Program-made: the position numbers and the translations under genes
Part shown: one piece after another, positions 59,001 through 64,000 of the stretch
How the letters are laid out: every line of letters starts with the position of its first letter
Position numbering within the stretch: position 1 is the stretch's first letter
Assembly: GCF_032854445.1 (NCBI RefSeq)
Contig: NC_088302.1
Span: forward strand, 1,364,001 to 1,428,000
Origin: Liolophura sinensis
Taxonomy: Eukaryota; Mollusca; Polyplacophora; Chitonida; Chitonidae
Length of the DNA stretch: 64,000 nt
Reading direction: 5' to 3'
The notes under the pieces: generated by a model
What the model saw: only the letters and a program-made list of their open reading frames with translations
What the model was told of the DNA's origin: nothing
Databases searched by the model: none

Positions 59001-62000
59001 ATGCTTGATTGAAGTAAACTCAAATGAGTCAGTAATGCTAAACTGCTTGGTATTTATATTGATGAACATCTTCCCTGGAACACACAAATCAGTAATGTGT
59101 GTAAAAAGGTTTCGAAATTGTTAGGCATTCTACGAAGGAAGAGAGCTCGTCTAACATGTCACTGAGGTGATATTTTCTGTAAGCCTTATGTTCTTCTTCA
59201 CTTTGATTATTGCTGTTCAGTATGGGGAAACTGCTCAGTTAAAAATAGGGAAAGGATAGTCAAGTTTCCCTCCAAACAAACAGCTGCACAATATTGTTCT
59301 TAGATCAGCGACACATAATATCTATGCCCTTAAAGCAAGGACAAATTACATGATAGAAAGTTTTACACATATAGGCATCAAACTCTGGAACTGCCTCTCA
59401 ATACACATGAAAGAAGCCCCTTCCCTATCAAGCCTTCAATCATGCTACCTAAAATTACAGTTATCTGCAGCCCCTTCCCTATCAAGCCTTCAATCATGCT
59501 ACCTAAAATTACAGTTATCTGCAGCCTCTTCCCTATCAAGCCTTCAATCATGCTACCTAAAATTACAGTTATCTGCAGCCCCTTCCCTATCAAGCCTTCA
59601 ATCATGCTACTTAAAATTACAGTTATCTGCAGCCTCTTCCCTATCAAGCCTTTAATCATGCTACTTAAAATTACAGTTATCTGCAGCCCCTTCCCTATCA
59701 AGCTTGCAATCAGGCTACTTAAAATTACAGTTACCTGTAGCCCCTTCCCTATCAAGCTTTCAATCAGGCTACTTAAAATTACAGTTATCTGCAGCCCATT
59801 CCTTATCAAGCTTTGGATCACTTAAAATTAGTTATCTGCAGACAACAACTGCAATGTGCATGTATGCATGTATGCTTTCATTGTATCAACCATCTAGATA
59901 AAATCCTATCTCTCTTACCTTTTTTTTTGTTTAGAATCTAAATGTGATATGTTCAAACCTAAAATATCTGTACGTGTACATTTTTTTTTTAAATTTTGTT
60001 TATACTTAAATTTATTATTCTAGCAAACCTTTTAGTAAGGCTAGGCCCCTGTGACAATCTTGCACACATGTGCATTGTTCGAACCAAACAGAGGGTGGGA
60101 AAGGGGCAATCTCCCACTCACTTGGTCTGTTTTCTGTACATGTGTGTAGGAGTTTCCAGCCAGAAGGGATGGGGGGCAGGAAGGGGTCGGTAATGGGCCG
60201 TCTCCCACTACCCTACTTCTCCAGTTGGGAAAGTTTTGGTGACAGCACTATTGGTTTTGTTGCTTTTTGTAGGTATGAATGTATGTACCTTCACATTTCA
60301 AACTACAGGATGCTTTATCTTGTTTTATATATATTGATGTTTTTTGTTTTTTCTTTCCCATGTATTGTTTTCTTTGTGAAGGCCTTGGGGAAGAACAGTT
60401 ACGTTGTACATTGACCGAGCTATAAATACAGATATTATTATTATTATATATATATATATTATATTAGGGGATATCACTATATATGGTGATTGCTTTTAGT
60501 TCAGTTAGCTCTATTTCGGCATAATTTCGTAATAGTATGCATAAATTCCAGTGAAAAATTGCATTAAAGGTCAGAAAGTTTGAAGATTTACAGTACTTAG
60601 CGGATTAATGAGTGTGTGTTTTCAGGATTACTCTATCTGTTATCCAAAAGTCAGTAATGACATAGATGTGAAATGTTCTGTGAGTAATCACATAGAAATG
60701 AAATGTCTGGTGAGTAATGACATAGACGTAAAATGTCTGGTGAGTAATCCCATAGACATGAAATGTCTGGTGAGTAATGACATAGATGTGAAATGTCTGG
60801 TGAGTAATCCCATAGACGTGAAATGTTTGGTGAGTAATGACATAGACGTGAAATGTCTGGTGAGTAATGACATAGACGTGAAATGTCTGGTGAGTAATGA
60901 CATAGGTGTGAAATGTCTGGTGAGTAATGACATAGACGTGAAATGTCTGGTGAGTAATGACATAGACGTGAAATGTCTGGTGAGTAATGACATAGACGTG
61001 AAATGTCTGGTGAGTAATGACATAGACGTGAAATGTCTGGTGAGTAATCACGTAAACGTGAAATGTTTGGTGAGTAATGACATAGACGTGAAATGTCTGG
61101 TGAGTAATGACATAGACGTGAAATGTCTGGTGAGTAATGACATCGACGTGAAATGTCTGGTGAGTAATCACATAGAAGTGAAGGACACATGTACTCACTC
61201 AGCTGTTTTCTCTTGTAGTATTTGTCAAAGTCAAGGAATACAGGAAAGATTTGAATATGCTGCCAACAGTGAAGAAGTTTTTTGCTCTCGCCTTAGAACA
61301 AGCGTCGCTGGCTGCCCCGGGGGAGAGGATAGTTCTACTGTTTGATATGTTAGATACAGGATTTGCAAACCTGGTAAGCTGTAGCACGTAACTTTTTGAT
61401 GTATTAGACATGGGATTTGCAAACCTGGTAAGCTGTAGCACATAACTGTTTGATGTATTAGACATGGGATTTGCAAACCTGGTAAGCTGTAGCACGTAAC
61501 TGTTTGATGTATTAGACATAGGATTTGCGAACCAGGTAAGATGTAGCACATAACTATTTGATGTTTTAAACACAGGATTTACAAAGCTGTAGCATACATA
61601 ACTATTTGCTAATAGTTATTTGCTAAAACTACTTGGTATGTTAGACACAGATTTGCAAGCCTGGTAAGCTGTAGCACAAAACTACTTGGTATGTTAGACA
61701 CAGATTTACAAACCTGGTAAGCTGTAGCATAAAACTGCTTGATATGTTAGACACAGATTTACAAGCCTGGTAAGCTGTAGCACAAAACTACTGAATATGT
61801 TAGACACAGATTGGCAAGCCTGGTTAGCTGTAGCACAAAACTACTTGGTATGCTAGACACAGATCTACAAACCTGGTAAGTGGAGCACAAAACTACTTGA
61901 TATGTTAGACACAGATTGGCAAGCTTGGTTAGCTGTAGCACAAAACTACTTGGTACGCTAGACACAGATCTACAAACCTGGTAAGCTGTAGCACAAAACT

Positions 62001-62992
62001 ACTTGATATGTTAGACACAGATTGGCAAGCCTGGTTAGCTGTAGCACAAAACTACTTGGTATGCTAGACACAGATCTACAAACCTGGTAAGCTGTAGCAC
62101 AAAACTACTTGATATGTTAGACACAGATTGGCAAGCCTGGTTAGCTGTAGCACAAAACTACTTGGTATGCTAGACACAGATCTACAAACCTGGTAAGCTG
62201 TAGCACAAAACTACTTGATATGTTAGACACAGATTGGCAAGCCTGGTTAGCTGTAGCACAAAACTACTTGGTACGCTAGACACAGATCTACAAACCTGGT
62301 AAGTGGAGCACAAAACTACTTGATGATTTAGACACAGATTTGCAAGCCTGGAAAGATGTAGTACATAGCTATTTTGGATAACAAATTTTCTTTTCTTTTA
62401 TTTCAGGACATGGATCTTATAAAGTACTGCTTAACCTGTTTCAAATTTTATTTCCCAGGATTGTTAGGTATGTAGTAAGTGTGGCATTTTCCACAGTTAG
62501 CCTGAAGTGTTTGTGAATTTCCTGACATGCTTTATGCTTTCACGTCTGTATGGGCAGTATAATACCACACCATCCACCATCTTGTAAACAAGTCCGACCC
62601 TATTTTAAGCCCATAATGCATCATGCATGCAGATGATGACATCATTATGCAATCACTCTGTTGAATATGTCCCAGGAAGGATTGTGCATCTTCTGACGGC
62701 TGTGGTTTTGATCAACACAAAATAGAAACTGAAGCGTTCCAGTCATATGCATGAGGCCTCACCTGTAGGAACACATAGGCACATGTATCTCAACAACAGT
62801 TTCCATGTATTCATCTTTTTTTCCTGAGTTCATTTGATTTCCACCTTTATATCAACAGTTCTGAGGTCAAGGTTGGCATTAGGTTTCATCATCATCATGA
62901 AGTCTGATCTTTCTAAATGTTTTAATATGAGATGTCCTTCATTTTCTTTCCAGCATATATTCTTGTGTTTGAAATGCCGTGGATTTTTAATG
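52981..62992 (+). CDS. MOSPD2: Motile sperm domain-containing protein 2, N-terminal part (7 exons), continues past window
   Basis: MOSPD2 is an ER-anchored tether that binds FFAT-motif proteins through its MSP domain and carries a CRAL-TRIO lipid-binding domain at the N-terminus. The exons here give about 200 codons covering most of that CRAL-TRIO domain: a basic N-terminal helix (DKLRQMFLDEF), LYDDRDVSRV, SLKWRMEIGLNDL, RWMWDLGAVFFHNTDKDG, VKVKEYRKDL, VLLFDMLDTGFANLDM, KFYFPGLLAYILVFEMPW. The order and spacing follow human MOSPD2, including the strand-helix pattern VxxFDxxxTG and the FEMPW stretch. The MSP domain and tail anchor would lie right of 64000. Phases agree at all six junctions. 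Introns 3 and 5 are junction-derived minisatellites and intron 4 holds a retrotransposon relic. Another CRAL-TRIO protein is less likely because of the FANCB neighbour. Confidence 0.9.
53109..53163 (+). CDS. MOSPD2: MOSPD2 exon 2
   Basis: Encodes DKDPRIDKLRQMFLDEFA, between TTTCAG and GTAAGG, phase 1 out. Confidence 0.88.
53360..53425 (+). mobile_element. Tail fragment of a second SINE family
   Basis: Second copy, in MOSPD2 intron 2, better preserved (GACGTTAAACCCTAAGCACC). The rest of 53170-53970 shows nothing. Confidence 0.6.
53990..54375. repeat. About 38-bp minisatellite in MOSPD2 intron 2
   Basis: About ten units of TAACTGGACAGGTGCTGTGG plus TTTTCACCAGGCATTGCC. Confidence 0.93.
54760..54918 (+). 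CDS. MOSPD2: MOSPD2 exon 3
   Basis: Encodes ENIEKGLYDDRDVSRVK through HESLKWRMEIGLN. Donor AAATG|GTACAT. The sequence spanning the donor, GGATTAAATGGTACA, is repeated through the next 480 bases. Confidence 0.92.
54919..55392. repeat. About 26-bp minisatellite made of MOSPD2 exon 3-donor junction
   Basis: About 18 units of GGATTAAATGGTACAGGTTA plus CTGCA. The exon end reads GGATTAAATG|GTACATGTTA, so each unit copies nine to ten exon bases and the donor. Confidence 0.95.
55540..55626 (+). CDS. MOSPD2: MOSPD2 exon 4
   Basis: Encodes DLTEDNFNRWMWDLGAVFFH then NTDKDGHKI, between TTTCAG and GTGAGT, phase 1 out. Confidence 0.92.
56850..60447 (+). mobile_element. Decayed non-LTR retrotransposon (CR1/Jockey-like) in MOSPD2 intron 4
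   Basis: An endonuclease relic starts near 56990 (NVCHIMPKLDQ; later DFNVDFSK and LMDHIYVTS). Reverse transcriptase pieces follow: KYRPVSVLPILSK (about 58305), LVDFKKAFETVNHDI (about 58520), GVLQGSILGPLLF (about 58700) and FADDTT (about 58805). Many stops and frame shifts break the frame, so it is inactive. The conserved C-terminal tail (GIKLWNCLSIHMKEAPSLSS) ends at about 59410 and is then tandemly repeated. The 3' end has GACCGAGCTATAAATACAGA and an ATT-rich tail. Clade is an estimate. A Cys-rich frame at 56519-56710 may be further 5' element sequence; the left edge is not defined, and 55640-56850 shows no other feature. Confidence 0.85.
59405..59830 (+). repeat. 54-bp minisatellite built from the retrotransposon's coding end
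   Basis: About 7.5 units, each encoding APSLSSLQSCYLKLQLSA in the element's frame. The first unit follows the element's own KEAPSLSSLQ tail. Confidence 0.93.
60655..61180. repeat. 30-bp minisatellite carrying a perfect donor consensus
   Basis: About 17 units of ACATAGACGTGAAATGTCTG plus GTGAGTAATG. Each has CTG|GTGAGTAA. Lies just upstream of MOSPD2 exon 5. Confidence 0.94.
61219..61373 (+). CDS. MOSPD2: MOSPD2 exon 5
   Basis: Encodes FVKVKEYRKDLNMLPTVKKF through ERIVLLFDMLDTGFANL. Donor CTG|GTAAGC. In-frame read-through hits TAA 15 bases on. The final 36 exon bases plus donor are the founding unit of the following array. Confidence 0.92.
61374..62350. repeat. 53/54-bp minisatellite made of MOSPD2 exon 5-donor junction
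   Basis: About 18 units. The first ones repeat TTTGATGTATTAGACATGGG, ATTTGCAAACCTG|GTAAGC, a copy of the exon end plus 18 intron bases. Later units diverge (CTTGGTATGCTAGACACAGA) and alternate between GGTAAGC and GGTTAGC. Confidence 0.96.
62407..62467 (+). CDS. MOSPD2: MOSPD2 exon 6
   Basis: Encodes DMDLIKYCLTCFKFYFPGLL, between TTTCAG and GTATGT, phase 1 out. Confidence 0.92.
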
Positions 62993-64000
62993 GTAAGTTT
63001 TGACCTGAGCTCTTAGTTGTAGCTTTCATGAATTTTATGCACCAAATGTAATGAAACTTTTGTCTCCAGTTTAAATTTCGTTTGGAATTAATGTAAATGA
63101 AGTCAACGTGATAGAAGTTACCACAGTATACATTTAACGTGCCCTACTTTAAGTTGAGCTGGTGTCTTCTGGTTTGTAACACACAGTGATTCATACAGAT
63201 CGATTTCAGACCCTGTATTTGGTGGTAAAATTCAGTTAAAAACTGAATCTGGGGTTACAGAAATTCAATTCTGTGCTTTTCTGTTGCATATACTCAGATT
63301 TTTGGAGAAAACTGAAATCCATTCAAAAACATACATGTAGCGTTGAGTGGTTTTCAGGGCCAAGATGGCAAAGACACCTATGGCCTAATGGCCAGACTTT
63401 GCCCACACAGGTTGGGCTAAGTGATTCAAGCCATTTTGCTCCACCATCTACAGTGTTTAAAGACACATCACAGAAGTCTGTCACTGTCCTGATTTGAGAC
63501 CAATCATCCTGTTAGCAAGTAATGCTAATCACATAATCATCTGTGTTCAGCAAACATCATGGTCAGTCAGGCAGAATCAGGTCAGTCTGGGTGCCTCATT
63601 AAATCCATTTTGACCTGCATAACCCAGTCATTTGAAGCACAGAGCCTTGTCCGCAAAGCATGTGCAATGTGATGTTGTCCTATGTAAGATTTACAGATTC
63701 TTTGTATCCAAAACTACAGTGTACATTGCAAGGTATGCCTACTATGTATCACAATAAAAAGCTGGCACTTGTGTCGGTTTTGTATAGAGAGCAGGCAGCA
63801 GTTTGAATCAATTGCTGGATCTAGCCTACTCATGAATTTACTATTGTGGTTTAAATTAGTTTAGGGAAAGATGGGTGTATATCTCTGTGGGCCGAGTAAT
63901 CACCGTGAAAATTTGAAAAGGATTCATGTAGATCTTAAATTTTGTAATAACAGGCTCAAAACATAAGATTTTAGCTTCAAATCTAATTCATCAAACAATC
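62470..64000. other. MOSPD2 introns 6-7 outside exon 7, nothing seen
   Basis: Apart from exon 7 (62954-62992), no tandem repeat, exon or recognisable element was found up to the window end. Confidence 0.5.
62954..62992 (+). CDS. MOSPD2: MOSPD2 exon 7
   Basis: A 39-base exon encoding AYILVFEMPWIFN, between TTCCAG and GTAAGT. The next exon is beyond 64000; nothing exon-like was found in 63000-64000. Confidence 0.9.

Noticed and set aside
60605..61345. Frames of 200-245 codons around MOSPD2 exon 5
   Set aside because: Produced by the 30-bp array; only 61219-61373 is coding, and in a defined frame matching MOSPD2.

Overview
This is nuclear DNA of an animal, most likely a lophotrochozoan and probably a mollusc. 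The genes are split by GT-AG introns. A tRNA-derived SINE recurs whose tail I associate with mollusc genomes, and a decayed non-LTR retrotransposon is present. The phylum is an inference; the eukaryotic gene structure is seen directly. By my own count, tandem minisatellites fill roughly a third of the window (about 23 kb).

Three recognisable genes were assembled exon by exon from reading frame, splice sites and protein similarity recalled from known families. (1) PFAS (phosphoribosylformylglycinamidine synthase, purine synthesis) is on the minus strand. Twenty coding exons run from 33643 down to 889. The C-terminal glutaminase part lies beyond base 1. (2) FANCB (Fanconi anaemia core-complex subunit) is on the minus strand. 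Eight exons from 52199 to 38964 give a complete 954-residue frame. (3) MOSPD2 (CRAL-TRIO plus MSP-domain ER contact-site protein) is on the plus strand. Seven exons from 52981 to 62992 cover the N-terminal half, and the gene continues past the window. FANCB and MOSPD2 start head to head 781 bases apart, the same arrangement as on the human X chromosome. A small intronless gene of unknown function (13900-14202, plus strand) with its own TATA box sits inside the large PFAS intron 14.

Layout: 1-33.7 kb PFAS with repeat-filled introns; 33.7-35.3 kb probable PFAS promoter side; 35.4-38.0 kb a 33-bp minisatellite split by a young SINE; 38.5-52.2 kb FANCB; 52.2-53.0 kb shared promoter region with a (TA)n tract; 53.0-64 kb MOSPD2, whose intron 4 carries the retrotransposon relic (about 56.9-60.45 kb).

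The most striking signal is a link between repeats and splice sites. Several minisatellites are tandem copies of the adjoining exon-intron junction, so the intron holds rows of near-identical 5' splice sites, or in one case 3' splice sites, beside the real one. It is seen at PFAS exons 20, 17, 16, 15 (acceptor), 12 and 9, at MOSPD2 exons 3 and 5, and as a fresh two-copy duplication at FANCB exon 5. The three proteins are not known to work in one pathway.
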